Program-made: the position numbers and the translations under genes
Notes under the pieces: generated by a model
The model's database searches: none
Told to the model about the DNA's origin: nothing
Seen by the model: only the letters and a program-made list of their open reading frames with translations
Shown: piece after piece, positions 27,405 to 36,557 of the stretch
How positions within the stretch are numbered: position 1 is the stretch's first letter
Layout of the letters: every line of letters starts with the position of its first letter
Source: Bdellovibrionales bacterium
Lineage (GTDB): Bacteria; Bdellovibrionota; Bdellovibrionia; Bdellovibrionales; UBA1609
Length of the DNA: 64,000 nucleotides
Reading direction: 5' to 3'
NCBI GenBank assembly: GCA_027459485.1
Contig: DAIDIG010000001.1
Coordinates: 186,001 to 250,000, forward strand

Positions 27405-28271
27405 TCATGCCGCGACCCCGTGAATCGAGCCAAGAAAAATTTTTCGAAGTACAAGTGGGGCGCCGAGCAAAAGTATGATCAGAATCACCGAGAGCGCGGC
27501 GCCAAATGGCCAATCGCGCACCTTTAAAAATTGCTCCGTGATAAGATTGCCTGCCAACATCGATTTCGCGCCGCCGAGCAAATCGGGGATTACAAATTCA
27601 CCCAAACATGGGATGAACACCAGCGTAAAGCTGTTGAGCGCGGCCACTCGCGTGTTCGGGACGATCACGCCAAAGAGAATCTTGAAATTCGAAGCCCCGA
27701 GGTCTTGAGCTGCTTCGACGAGTAAGAAATCAAATTTTTCCAGCGCTGCGTAAAGCGGAAAAACCATAAACGGCAGATAACTCGTTACCATCCCGTAAAA
27801 TACCAAAACGGTATTTTGTGTGAGGGCGTAGGGGTCAAATGGAATGTGTAAGAAGTGAAGAAACCATTGCAACGGCCCGTCCATCCCGACAAAGATTTTT
27901 ATGGCGTAGACGCGAATGATCAGGTTCGTCATAAACGGAATCGCTAGCGCGATCACATAGAACGTTCTCACTTTCGGGTTAGCCGAAGCCATAGCCCAAG
28001 CGACTGGATACGCGATCAATAGACACAAGAGAGCCGTGACGGTCGACAGTTCGAGCGAGCGCCCGAATATATTTAGGTAAATTGGTTGAAAGACACGGCG
28101 GTAGTTATCAAACGTCAGATGCCATTCGATACCGCCATATTCGCCGCGTGAGAGAAAGCTGAGAATCACCACCAGTATAAGCGGAGCAGCGACAAAAAAG
28201 ATCAGCCACGCCAATATCGGATAACCGAGAATCGACAATTCGCCGGAAGGTTCTTCGTTTGAACGGGTCAC
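27405..28271 (-). CDS. potB: Spermidine/putrescine ABC transporter permease PotB
   Basis: This is a 288-residue inner-membrane permease with six helices and an EAA loop VEAAQDLGASNFKILFGVIVP. The PotB-like NLIIRVYAIKIF and CLGEFVIPDLLGG segments are present. I place the start at the GTG at 28271 because it overlaps the potA stop in a GTGA and follows a GAGTGGA site; a longer TTG start at 28289 has no ribosome site. The potC gene follows after 19 bp. Confidence 0.92.
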   Translation of the reverse strand: MTRSNEEPSGELSILGYPILAWLIFFVAAPLILVVILSFLSRGEYGGIEWHLTFDNYRRVFQPIYLNIFGRSLELSTVTALLCLLIAYPVAWAMASANPKVRTFYVIALAIPFMTNLIIRVYAIKIFVGMDGPLQWFLHFLHIPFDPYALTQNTVLVFYGMVTSYLPFMVFPLYAALEKFDFLLVEAAQDLGASNFKILFGVIVPNTRVAALNSFTLVFIPCLGEFVIPDLLGGAKSMLAGNLITEQFLKVRDWPFGAALSVILIILLLGAPLVLRKIFLGSIHGVAA

Positions 28272-29383
28272 GCCATTCCACTCGGGCAATTAAAAATGAA
28301 TGTATCGGTCGGTGAAAATTGAGCGGTGACCGATTCGCCGATGCTGATGCCGAATTTCATCTTTTCCGGCGGCACAAGGGCACGCAAGCGCTGATCAGGG
28401 CCGATACCAAGGTGAAGTTCGTAATGAAGACCTTTGAATGCCATGTTGAGAACTTTGCCGCGAACTTTATTGACTCCTTCACCTCGATCAAAACGTAAAC
28501 CATCGCCTGATAGTTTCGTGGCACCGACGACGATTTTGCTTAAGCGCACTTTCTCGGGGCGAATGAAGGCCTCAGCCGTTAAACCAGGTTCAACTCGCCC
28601 CAGGTTACCGCGGATTACTTGCCCGTTCGGCAGTTGCAACGATTGATGATCGACCGCTGAACCGCGAATCGAACCCATGCTGCCGACAAAATGGGCGACA
28701 AAATGAGTATTCGGTCGTTCGTACAATTCTTCGGGCGTGGCCACTTGCTCCAAATTGCCGTCGTTCATAACGCCAATGCGATCTGAAAGCGCCAATGCTT
28801 CTTCTTGGTCATGAGTAACAAAGATGAACGTAATGCCGAGGCGCTGCTGCAATTCGCGAAGTTCGGTTTGCATATATTCGCGCATTTTCTGATCGAGTGC
28901 CGAAAGTGGCTCGTCGAGCAGAAGAATCTTGGGCTCGTTGACGATGGCCCGTGCGAGCGCGATTCGTTGCGCCTGACCTCCTGAAAGGGTCTCGGGTAAA
29001 CGGTCGCGCTGACTCCATAACCCAACAAGGTTCAAAGCGTTTTCAACCCGATCTTTCATGGAGCGGGTATCGACGCGTTTGACCCGCAAGCCGAACGCGA
29101 CATTTTCAAAAACTGTGAGGTGCGGAAATAGCGCGTACCTTTGAAACACCATGTTGAACGGGCGGCTTTGCGGGCGAATCACGTCGACGCGTTGATCGTT
29201 CCAGTACAGTTCGCCGGTCGAAGCCGTTTCAAACCCGGCAATGATGCGCAGGAGGGTGGTCTTACCGCACCCACTTGGGCCCAGCAGCGAAAAAAATTCG
29301 CCGCTATTCACGTTGAGAGAGACGCTCTTCAACGCATTCGTTTGATTGCCGAAATTTTTGCTGATATTGACAACTCGTAACAT
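28268..29383 (-). CDS. potA: Spermidine/putrescine ABC transporter ATPase PotA
   Basis: This is a 371-residue ATPase that powers polyamine uptake. Walker A (GPSGCGKTT), the signature LSGGQAQRIALARA, Walker B (KILLLDEPLSALD) and the switch His (VTHDQEEAL) are all present. A C-terminal TOBE-like regulatory region follows from about residue 270. A strong AAAGGGG site precedes the ATG. It is the first gene of potABC and is divergent from potD, with 54 bp between start codons. Confidence 0.95.
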   Translation of the reverse strand: MLRVVNISKNFGNQTNALKSVSLNVNSGEFFSLLGPSGCGKTTLLRIIAGFETASTGELYWNDQRVDVIRPQSRPFNMVFQRYALFPHLTVFENVAFGLRVKRVDTRSMKDRVENALNLVGLWSQRDRLPETLSGGQAQRIALARAIVNEPKILLLDEPLSALDQKMREYMQTELRELQQRLGITFIFVTHDQEEALALSDRIGVMNDGNLEQVATPEELYERPNTHFVAHFVGSMGSIRGSAVDHQSLQLPNGQVIRGNLGRVEPGLTAEAFIRPEKVRLSKIVVGATKLSGDGLRFDRGEGVNKVRGKVLNMAFKGLHYELHLGIGPDQRLRALVPPEKMKFGISIGESVTAQFSPTDTFIFNCPSGMA

Positions 29384-29437
29384 GCTTTCCCCTTTAGCCC
29401 GTACGCTAGGGCGTATAGATATGAAAGGTCGAGCCTA

Positions 29438-30529
29438 ATGTCGATAAATTTTTTGTCAAAGTCACAAGAGCCGTCATTAGCCAAATCTGTACTCGCAGCC
29501 TTTGCAATGGCGCCGGTGGCCGGCACGCTGATGGTCGCCGCCGGTTGCACCCACAAATCGAACAATACCAAGGCTGTCAATTTGGCCATTTGGGGCAATT
29601 ACCTTGAGCCGGATCTGGCCGTGCAGTTCGAAAAAGACACCGGGATCAAGCTCAACATCTCAAACTACAGCTCGAACGAGGAGCTTTTGGCCAAGGTTCA
29701 AGCGGGAGCCGGTGGCATCGACGTAGCCGTGCCCTCGGACTACATGGTTTCGGTCATGACCAAGCTCGGTCTCTTGCACAAGTTAGATAAAACCGAAATC
29801 CCCAATTTCGCCCATCTTGACCCCACGGTCTTGCACCAACCGTTCGACCCGGGTAACGACTACTCAATGCCCTATGCGTGGTCGACCGCCGGCATTGCCG
29901 TCAATCGAGCTCTTTACAAAGGCAAAATCCGCGGCTGGCATGATGTATTTTACAATCCGAAGCTAGCGGGTAAATTCTCGCTTCTCGACGACGTTCGTGA
30001 AGTGATGGCGGTGGCGCTCAAGTACAACGGTTATTCCGTCAATTCGACAAACCCGGCCGAGCTCAAGAAAGCCGAAGCGACATTGCTTGCGGTGTTGCCG
30101 AAAGTGAAAATGTTTCGCTCGGATACCGTCGATTCACTCGTTCGAAAAGAAGTCGCCGTGGCCCACGCATTTTCAACCGATGCTTTGATTGCGGCTTCGA
30201 AAAACCCTCAGATTGAATTTATTTTGCCGTCTGAAGGCGGTACGGAGTCGATCGACAATTTGGTCATTTTCAACGGCACACAACATCTACAAGCGGCCTA
30301 CAGGCTAATTAACTTTATGCTTTCGACGCCGGTCAATCTGAGTTTCGTGAAACACGAATGGGGTCGTCCGGTCGTGCTCGAAACCCGCGCTCTACTGCCT
30401 GAGGCGATGCAAAAGAATGCGGCGCTATTTCCGCCCGCGTCGGCGCTTAAAAACTTCGAATCGCTGCGCGATTTGGGTGAAAGTACGCGCCTTTACGATG
30501 ATATTTGGACGCGAGTCAAAAGCGAGTGA
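29438..30529 (+). CDS. potD: Spermidine/putrescine-binding lipoprotein PotD
   Basis: This is a 363-residue substrate-binding protein that captures polyamines in the periplasm for PotABC. The N-terminus ends in a lipobox (MVAAGC, Cys near residue 37), unlike the soluble E. coli PotD. The family patterns LAIWGNYLEPDLAVQFEKDTG, DVAVPSDYMVSVM and MPYAWSTAGIAVNR are clear. It is read away from potABC, which is unusual because potD normally ends the operon. Its last 37 bases overlap selD, which runs in the opposite direction. Confidence 0.94.
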   Translation: MSINFLSKSQEPSLAKSVLAAFAMAPVAGTLMVAAGCTHKSNNTKAVNLAIWGNYLEPDLAVQFEKDTGIKLNISNYSSNEELLAKVQAGAGGIDVAVPSDYMVSVMTKLGLLHKLDKTEIPNFAHLDPTVLHQPFDPGNDYSMPYAWSTAGIAVNRALYKGKIRGWHDVFYNPKLAGKFSLLDDVREVMAVALKYNGYSVNSTNPAELKKAEATLLAVLPKVKMFRSDTVDSLVRKEVAVAHAFSTDALIAASKNPQIEFILPSEGGTESIDNLVIFNGTQHLQAAYRLINFMLSTPVNLSFVKHEWGRPVVLETRALLPEAMQKNAALFPPASALKNFESLRDLGESTRLYDDIWTRVKSE

Positions 30530-31551
30530 GGCACGACTTCGCCGATTTTGGCCGATAATGGGAACATCGGTTTTAAGCGATCGAGTGCCTCGGCCTCGTG
30601 CTCTTGCGAGACCGACAAAAGAAGTCCGCCTGAGGTTTGAGCGTCGACCGTCAAAAGCCGTTCGATTTCTGACGTGCCGTCGAGCTTAACTTCGTCCTTA
30701 ACGTAGTCCCAGTTCGTGCGATGGGCCCGGTTCAAGACTTTTTTCTCTAAGCATTCACGTGCCCCCGGCAATACGGGGAGCCGACCGGCGTGTATTTGAA
30801 ATGCAACGTTGCTCGCCCGAGCCATTTGAAGGGCGTGGCCGGCCAGACCGAATCCAGTTATGTCAGTCGCGGCGTGGATGTCTAATCCATGCAAGAGTTC
30901 CGGTGCACGGTTCAGCTGTTTCATACTCTTGACCGCTGCCGCAACAACCGAGTCTTCAACTTCTCGTCGTTTCAACGCCGATGTGATTGTGCCGGTGCCG
31001 ATAGCCTTAGTGAGTATGAGAACATCACCTACCCTGGCACCCGCGTTCGTCCACGCCCGGCTGGAGGGGACAAAACCGGTAACCGAGAGCCCGAATTTGA
31101 GGGTGTCGTCGTCGATCGTGTGACCGCCGGCAAGACATGCGCCGGCTTCGTGAATCTTATCGAGTGCCCCTTGCATCAGCGGTCCCAATAACTCGATCGG
31201 CAAGTTTTGCGATGGAAAGGCCAAAATGCTGAGTGCGATTCGCGGCTGACCACCCATGGCGTACACATCGCTGAGCGCGTTGGCAGCGGCGATGGCCCCG
31301 AAATCATAGGCGTCATCGACGATTGGCGTAAAAAAATCGAGTGTTTGAACGATGCTTTCACCGGTTTCGAGTTGCCACACGCAGGCGTCGTCCATAGTCT
31401 CGGTGCCCACGCGTAATTCTTTTGGCCTATTCATTTCAAGTTTTTGCAAAATTTCGCGCAATTGGCCGGCCGGCAACTTCGCGGCGCACCCACCTTTTTG
31501 CACGGTTTCGGTCAAGCGCACGGATTCTGTTTTTCGATCCAATTGAGACAT
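30493..31551 (-). CDS. selD: Selenide, water dikinase
   Basis: SelD makes selenophosphate, the selenium donor for selenocysteine and 2-selenouridine, from selenide and ATP. The 352-residue protein has the catalytic pair Cys22 and Lys25 in KGGCAAKLPAG; the cysteine codon is TGC, so no selenocysteine is used here. Further motifs are TLDFFTPIVDDAYDFG, GGHTIDDDTLKFGLSVTG and TDITGFGLAGHA. The ATG lies inside the end of selU, preceded by an AAGGAG site. The two overlap by 40 bp and are surely co-transcribed. Confidence 0.95.
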   Translation of the reverse strand: MSQLDRKTESVRLTETVQKGGCAAKLPAGQLREILQKLEMNRPKELRVGTETMDDACVWQLETGESIVQTLDFFTPIVDDAYDFGAIAAANALSDVYAMGGQPRIALSILAFPSQNLPIELLGPLMQGALDKIHEAGACLAGGHTIDDDTLKFGLSVTGFVPSSRAWTNAGARVGDVLILTKAIGTGTITSALKRREVEDSVVAAAVKSMKQLNRAPELLHGLDIHAATDITGFGLAGHALQMARASNVAFQIHAGRLPVLPGARECLEKKVLNRAHRTNWDYVKDEVKLDGTSEIERLLTVDAQTSGGLLLSVSQEHEAEALDRLKPMFPLSAKIGEVVPHSLLTRVQISS

Positions 31552-32633
31552 GCGGATTCATCTCCTTCAAACGCCACAGTACGCGGCCGTTTTGTCGCAC
31601 TATACGCGTAGGCTTTGTCGTAATATTTCTCAAGCAAAAGTTGAATCCATACACAATGGCGGTCGTGGTCGCCATGCTCAAAGGCGACCCTCATACATTC
31701 AAGGATCGTCGCATACGTTTGGCCGCCCAACTTCGGTTGTATGCGCATGAGATTAGTTGCGAGCAAATCGAATATTGCGGGTGCAGCTAGCCCAGCACGT
31801 GATGGGGCAAGAACATATTCGTCTAAAATATTCTGAACTCGGGATTGCAAATCGGCCGTTATTCGCAAGACGGGCCCTTGTTCGATGCCGCGAACGATAG
31901 ACTGCGGCAGGTGAATGCGGCCGATCGATCGGCTTTCGTCTTCAATTAACACCCACGAGGCCAGATCCAATTTCTCCAATTTTCTAATCTTTCGGAATTC
32001 GAGCGCGACCTCATTTTCAAAAGTGATTTGACTCGGTTGAGGACGATCCCAGTATGCGCCGAATGCGCTGCCGCGATGGCAGGCCCATTTTTCAAGATCC
32101 ACGTGCGGATGGCGCGCCCGTTTTAAAAATTTCGTTTTGCCTGAACCTGTCGGCCCAGTAACCACCAAAAGACGCGGTACACACTCAAGCTCTCGCAAAA
32201 GTTCATTGCGCAAAGCTTTCGTACCGCCGTTCACACGTAACACCGGCTGCCCAGTCGATGCGATCCAGTCGGCTGCGGTTTGCGAACGAAGCCCGCCGCG
32301 CCAACACGTCACCACCGCCACATCGGCGCTATTAAGATACGTGCACCATTTTTCGATCAAGTGATCTTTGCGCGGGTCGACCAACCGATGGCCAAGCGCG
32401 ATTGCTGCTGATTGCCCACTTTGCTTGTAGCAAAGCCCCACTTGGTGGCGTTCGTCGTCATTTAATATCGGGATATTGGTGAATGACGGGATAGCACCAT
32501 CCCTCACTTCGCCTTCCGAACGTACGTCAATGCCCGCAATCGCCGGCGGAAGTTGAGGCGGATTTGATTGTTGCGTGGCGATCATATCCAGCACGTCGCT
32601 TGCCTCAATGTGTGAGATTCGCGCTGAATTCAT
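31512..32633 (-). CDS. selU: tRNA 2-selenouridine synthase
   Basis: SelU (MnmH, YbbB) geranylates and then selenates 2-thiouridine at the tRNA wobble position 34 using selenophosphate. The 373-residue protein has an N-terminal rhodanese domain with the active Cys110 in VTCWRGGLRSQT and a C-terminal P-loop domain with TGPTGSGKT (residues 159-167). The ATG at 32633 is chosen because it lies 5 bp after the ilvE stop with an AAGG site; the frame is open to 32657. Its partner selD follows with overlap, which supports the call. Confidence 0.94.
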   Translation of the reverse strand: MNSARISHIEASDVLDMIATQQSNPPQLPPAIAGIDVRSEGEVRDGAIPSFTNIPILNDDERHQVGLCYKQSGQSAAIALGHRLVDPRKDHLIEKWCTYLNSADVAVVTCWRGGLRSQTAADWIASTGQPVLRVNGGTKALRNELLRELECVPRLLVVTGPTGSGKTKFLKRARHPHVDLEKWACHRGSAFGAYWDRPQPSQITFENEVALEFRKIRKLEKLDLASWVLIEDESRSIGRIHLPQSIVRGIEQGPVLRITADLQSRVQNILDEYVLAPSRAGLAAPAIFDLLATNLMRIQPKLGGQTYATILECMRVAFEHGDHDRHCVWIQLLLEKYYDKAYAYSATKRPRTVAFEGDESACLNWIEKQNPCA

Positions 32634-32638
32634 CGATG

Positions 32639-33730
32639 CTAGACCTTGAGGAGCCAATCTCCCGGCGCCGGCTCGTAGCCACGTTGAATACGCCCCAGCT
32701 TTTCACGCAGCTCGAGAGCCAATTTCGACTCTGGTAGGCGCAGCATTTCACCCTGGCTGTCGAGCTTCTCTTGAAAATAAATTTCGCCGATCGGGCTCAC
32801 AATCGCGGCGGTGCCGCACGCAAAGACTTCAGACACGCGCCCACTTTTAATATCGGCACGCAATTCAGAAAAGGACATACGGGTTTCAACCGGGTTGAGA
32901 CCCATTTGCGGAGCGATATCGAGCAGCGAACGTCGGGTGATGCCGTTGAGAATGCAACCGTTGAGCGAAGGTGTGACGAGATCTTGCCCGCGAATCGCAA
33001 AAAAGTTCATGCCGCCTAATTCATCAATGTATTCGTGTTCGATGGCGTCTAAAAATAATACCTGGTCGCATTCGCGTTGGGCGGCCAAACGTTGCGGCCA
33101 AATACTGGCCGCGTAATTCGCGGCTGTTTTCACTTCACCCAAACCGTGCGGGAAGGCGCGAACAAATTCTGGGCATACCATAACTCGCGCGCGCGCGCTG
33201 CCTGCAGTAGAGCCGCCATGACCGCCACTGAAATATCCGCCAGCTATTGAACTCATTATATAGAAGATGTCCTTTTGCGAGGCTCCCACTTTAATTTTAC
33301 GATCAGCCGCCATTAAAAGCGGTCGCAAGTATAAAGAGTGGCCGGGTTCGCTCGGTACGTTGTCGGCGACAAATGCTGTATACTCTTTCAAACATTGTAG
33401 AAAAATGTCTTCGGGTATCTCGCGTAAAACCATTCGCTTGGCGGAGTTACGAAATCGCTTAGCATGCATATCCGCGCGAAAAATCGCGACGCTACCGTCT
33501 TTTTGACGGTAGGCCTTCATCCCTTCAAATACACTTTGACCATAATGAAGTACGCTCGCCGTGCATGGGAACGGTTCATCCGTCAGCGGTAATATCTCGG
33601 CATGAAAATCGGCAGGGCCGTCAAGAGTGAGCTCCATTTTTAGAACGTGAGGAGCAAAAATAGACCCAAACGGTGGATTGGGCTTAAAAGGGACGGGGGG
33701 AAGTTTTTGCGATTTTGTTATACGAATCAT
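32639..33730 (-). CDS. ilvE: Branched-chain amino acid aminotransferase
   Basis: This is a 363-residue fold-type IV PLP enzyme that transfers the amino group between glutamate and the branched-chain 2-oxoacids. The length and the motif set (VFEGMKAYRQKDG, LYLRPLL, GEVKTAANYAASIWPQ with the PLP lysine, ELGGMNFFAI, LNGITRRSLL) fit the BCAT-II subgroup. A GAGG site precedes the ATG. It is the first gene of an ilvE-selU-selD operon, a combination with no obvious functional logic. Confidence 0.95.
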   Translation of the reverse strand: MIRITKSQKLPPVPFKPNPPFGSIFAPHVLKMELTLDGPADFHAEILPLTDEPFPCTASVLHYGQSVFEGMKAYRQKDGSVAIFRADMHAKRFRNSAKRMVLREIPEDIFLQCLKEYTAFVADNVPSEPGHSLYLRPLLMAADRKIKVGASQKDIFYIMSSIAGGYFSGGHGGSTAGSARARVMVCPEFVRAFPHGLGEVKTAANYAASIWPQRLAAQRECDQVLFLDAIEHEYIDELGGMNFFAIRGQDLVTPSLNGCILNGITRRSLLDIAPQMGLNPVETRMSFSELRADIKSGRVSEVFACGTAAIVSPIGEIYFQEKLDSQGEMLRLPESKLALELREKLGRIQRGYEPAPGDWLLKV

Positions 33731-33894
33731 GCAAACCTCTTTTAGCTCGCGAAAATGGATGCGCTACTTATAACATTTTTCGGCAGATTCTCTATATAAA
33801 ATGCAGGGGTGATCAAGCTTTAGACGCAAAAACTTGATGCTAGACGTCGGCATCAGTATTGCTGTGATTCCTCATGAAGAATGAGGTGACTAAT

Positions 33895-34632
33895 ATGAAG
33901 AAACTTTCTGTTTGGTCAATTTTGACCGCCGCTCTTTTGACTGTAACGGTTTATGGCTTAAAAGCCCATGCGGATTCATCCGATAATTTAGAGCCGCTCG
34001 CGCCGGATTCAAAAGTCACCGCCAGCGCAGAGCCCGAGGCAGAAAATCCCATCCCCGTCAGTGACGACTCGGCGGTGGACGCTCAAAAAATTGAAAATGC
34101 AAGCCACAATACCGATGAGTTGGAACTCAATAACGACGTTGAAAGTCTTGAACAGTACGGTGACGCCGCTTCGGCTCAAACCGCGAAATCTGAAGCGGCC
34201 CGCCTGCAAAAGGAAAATAAACAACTCGAGCACGAATCTCTTCTGTTGAGACACCGTCGCGAATTGGCTCGGGCTCGCGCGAAACACCTTCAGGCTCTCT
34301 ACCGTGAAAGGGCAATACAAGCTGTGAAAGTGCGTAAGAAGGCCGACCGTGCGGCTCGCGAAGCGGCAAGAGCCCAGCGCGCGGTCGATCGCCTACAAGC
34401 TCGCTTGGATTTTAAAAAGACATTGATTGTGCGGGCCAACTCTCGCGAAGTGCAGGCACTGAAACGGATCGCTTCGCTTAAGCGCGCCAACCGCCGTTTG
34501 CAGTTGCGCCTTGCTCGCATAAAAAGAGCGATTCGCATACGTGAAATTCGGCTCCATCGCTTGCGCGGCTTTGCGCATAGTTTGAGCCAGAATCATCGCC
34601 GATTGGCGCACGAAATCGCGCAAGCAGAGTGA
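33895..34632 (+). CDS. Exported, strongly basic coiled-coil protein
   Basis: This is a 245-residue predicted exported protein. The ATG at 33895 follows GAGGTGAC and opens a signal peptide (MKKLSVWSILTAALLTVTVYGLKAHA). An acidic, Pro/Ser-rich stretch to about residue 100 is followed by some 140 residues of almost continuous helix rich in Arg, Ala, Leu and Lys, likely a coiled coil with heavy positive charge. The acidic-then-basic design is unusual for an envelope protein. No family is recognised; binding to a polyanion is a guess. Confidence 0.72.
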   Translation: MKKLSVWSILTAALLTVTVYGLKAHADSSDNLEPLAPDSKVTASAEPEAENPIPVSDDSAVDAQKIENASHNTDELELNNDVESLEQYGDAASAQTAKSEAARLQKENKQLEHESLLLRHRRELARARAKHLQALYRERAIQAVKVRKKADRAAREAARAQRAVDRLQARLDFKKTLIVRANSREVQALKRIASLKRANRRLQLRLARIKRAIRIREIRLHRLRGFAHSLSQNHRRLAHEIAQAE

Positions 34633-34667
34633 CCAAACCCGACGGGTAAGGAAGGGAGGCGGGTGAA

Positions 34668-35258
34668 ATGAAGAGCTTTCTGATGCTGTTGATGATGGCA
34701 TTCGTCGGGAAAAACGGGGTGCTGCCCGCGAATTATACAAGAAGTGGCCGCCAATTACCGGCGACTTCGGCAGCGAAACAAGTTGCGAAAAAACTTACAG
34801 CAGCCAGCAGTGGCGCCCTAGCAACTCGAAGAGTAGATTGGGCTCTTGCCTGTTCGGTGCCGCGCGATGTTCTTGTTTCTTACTTTCAAAACTCAGCATC
34901 AGCTCTGGCACGGCGTAGATTTGATAGCATCTGCATGAGCGTGCGTTATTTGCAAAATTCTAAATTTCACTACGGTGACGTTTTTTCTGATTCGACTGTC
35001 CCGCTCGCAACGGTGATGCAAGTGCTTTATGATTATGTGACAGCGGTTGTAGAAGGTGACGTGGTCGAATCAATAGGCCAATCCGGAACCTTCAATCTCG
35101 ATATTGTAGCGTCAAAATTAAATGGTGCGCTTGTCACATGCCGGGAACCAGGTTACGAAAACGGCAATCGAGATGTTGAAGTGCCGGCTGACTCGAGCTT
35201 CAGCGACATTGTTCAGTCGACCCGTTTCGTCAGCCATCGATTCAGTTATTGCGAATAG
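34668..35258 (+). CDS. Exported protein, unknown function
   Basis: This is a 196-residue protein with a short hydrophobic leader (MKSFLMLLMMAFVG) that may be a signal peptide. An excellent GGAGG site precedes the ATG. Four cysteines occur (LACSV, SICMS, TCREP, SYCE). It lies 35 bp after the basic coiled-coil gene and may share its transcript. I do not recognise a family. Confidence 0.65.
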   Translation: MKSFLMLLMMAFVGKNGVLPANYTRSGRQLPATSAAKQVAKKLTAASSGALATRRVDWALACSVPRDVLVSYFQNSASALARRRFDSICMSVRYLQNSKFHYGDVFSDSTVPLATVMQVLYDYVTAVVEGDVVESIGQSGTFNLDIVASKLNGALVTCREPGYENGNRDVEVPADSSFSDIVQSTRFVSHRFSYCE

Positions 35259-35347
35259 TGGCAAAAGTGAAACATTTCGCTTGGGCGAAGTGACTGCGGT
35301 TCGGATTTTGAGATACGGTGTACCCGATCCTCGGGAGGGTAAAGCGA

Positions 35348-36055
35348 GTGAGAAAATTGATTTTAGCAACAGCGATGTCGTTGACCGTGCTTTCGCTTGC
35401 GGCCTGTCAATCAAGTACGCATAGCCCGGGTTCGAGTCTGCCGATTCTGCACGTCGAACGCTTGCAATCAGTCGGATATGACATAGTCAATGCCTACGTC
35501 TTTCAGCCGTATTGCATGTCATGCCATAACGGTACCACCAAGCCGAATCTTTCAAGTTATAGTCTTGTCATGCAAAAGATCGGCGCAATCGATTACACCT
35601 GCCTCGGTACAACGGACTTCACGAAAATCATGCCGAAAAATCGTTCGGGCGGTTTACCACCCGAACAGAAAAAACTTTTGCAGCTGTGGATAGATATGGG
35701 TGCCCCCGATGTCTCTACGCGAATTAACAACGGCGGCGGCACTCCCGGTAAAACCGTGACGTTCAAGCAGGTGTACGCTCAGGTTTTTGAGCGAAGTTGC
35801 ACGCGCTGCCACAAGGCGAAAAACCATTGGAAGCTGAAGGACTACTCGGATATCGCCATGGTGAGAAAACAAATACGCGGCATTGTATTTACCATAGCAA
35901 TGCAATACATGCCGCCTAAAGATAAGCCGCCCGTTCCGCTCCCGAAGCATTGGATGGAAGATGACGCCTTGAAGCCCGGAGTAAATAAGAACCTTCTCAA
36001 TTCGCAGCAGAAATCGCTTTTGCTCGAGTGGGTCAAATTGGGTATGCCGAACTAG
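35348..36055 (+). CDS. Diheme c-type cytochrome lipoprotein
   Basis: This is a 235-residue predicted lipoprotein. The GTG at 35348 is chosen because GGGAGGG precedes it and the lipoprotein signal VRKLILATAMSLTVLSLAAC then starts at once. Two heme-attachment motifs, CMSCH and CTRCH, each open a similar segment (LQLWIDMGAPD and LLEWVKLGMPN end the two halves), so the protein looks like a duplicated monoheme domain. It probably carries electrons on the outer face of the inner membrane or on the outer membrane. The redox partner is not evident. Confidence 0.85.
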   Translation: MRKLILATAMSLTVLSLAACQSSTHSPGSSLPILHVERLQSVGYDIVNAYVFQPYCMSCHNGTTKPNLSSYSLVMQKIGAIDYTCLGTTDFTKIMPKNRSGGLPPEQKKLLQLWIDMGAPDVSTRINNGGGTPGKTVTFKQVYAQVFERSCTRCHKAKNHWKLKDYSDIAMVRKQIRGIVFTIAMQYMPPKDKPPVPLPKHWMEDDALKPGVNKNLLNSQQKSLLLEWVKLGMPN

Positions 36056-36150
36056 CTTTCGGTCTTGGCGACGTGTCTCTCTTCAGTTGACACATTTATC
36101 TTTTGCCTCAACCATATTTTGAAAGTTCACCATTAACCAAGGGGTAAGGA

Positions 36151-36435
36151 ATGAAGCGAAATATGGTTTCATTGTTCGTGTTGGCGATGTTTGCGGCGGC
36201 AACTTCTGTGGCGGCGCCGAACCCGACTTTAAAAGCTGATCGGCAGGCAATCAATTCGGCTTGCAGCGGCGACGGTCAAACTGCGGGTTGCGCGGGTAAA
36301 GAATTCGGTACGGGCTTATTGAAATGTATATGGGCCTACAAACGGGCAAATCGAAAAACGTTTAAAGTCTCACAGCAGTGCCGAGCTGCCACTCAAAAAT
36401 GGCGTGCCGATCGTCGCGCGATAAAAGGTCAATAG
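36151..36435 (+). CDS. Small exported four-cysteine protein
   Basis: This is a 94-residue protein with a signal peptide (MKRNMVSLFVLAMFAAATSVAA) and a basic mature part with four cysteines (SACSG, AGCAG, LKCIW, QQCRA), enough for two disulfides. The start has a GGGGTAAGGA site. A TTGACA at 36087-36092 could belong to its promoter, but no convincing -10 box follows at the usual distance. No family is recognised. Confidence 0.7.
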   Translation: MKRNMVSLFVLAMFAAATSVAAPNPTLKADRQAINSACSGDGQTAGCAGKEFGTGLLKCIWAYKRANRKTFKVSQQCRAATQKWRADRRAIKGQ

Positions 36436-36557
36436 AATTTAGCTGGTAACCGCACATATACATAATTGTGTCTCATTTTGAGAGATATCCAAAAAGTGCT
36501 CAAGCTTTAGTCGAGTGTAGCCGATTGATACAGAGAGCACGTTGGATGGGGGGCAAA

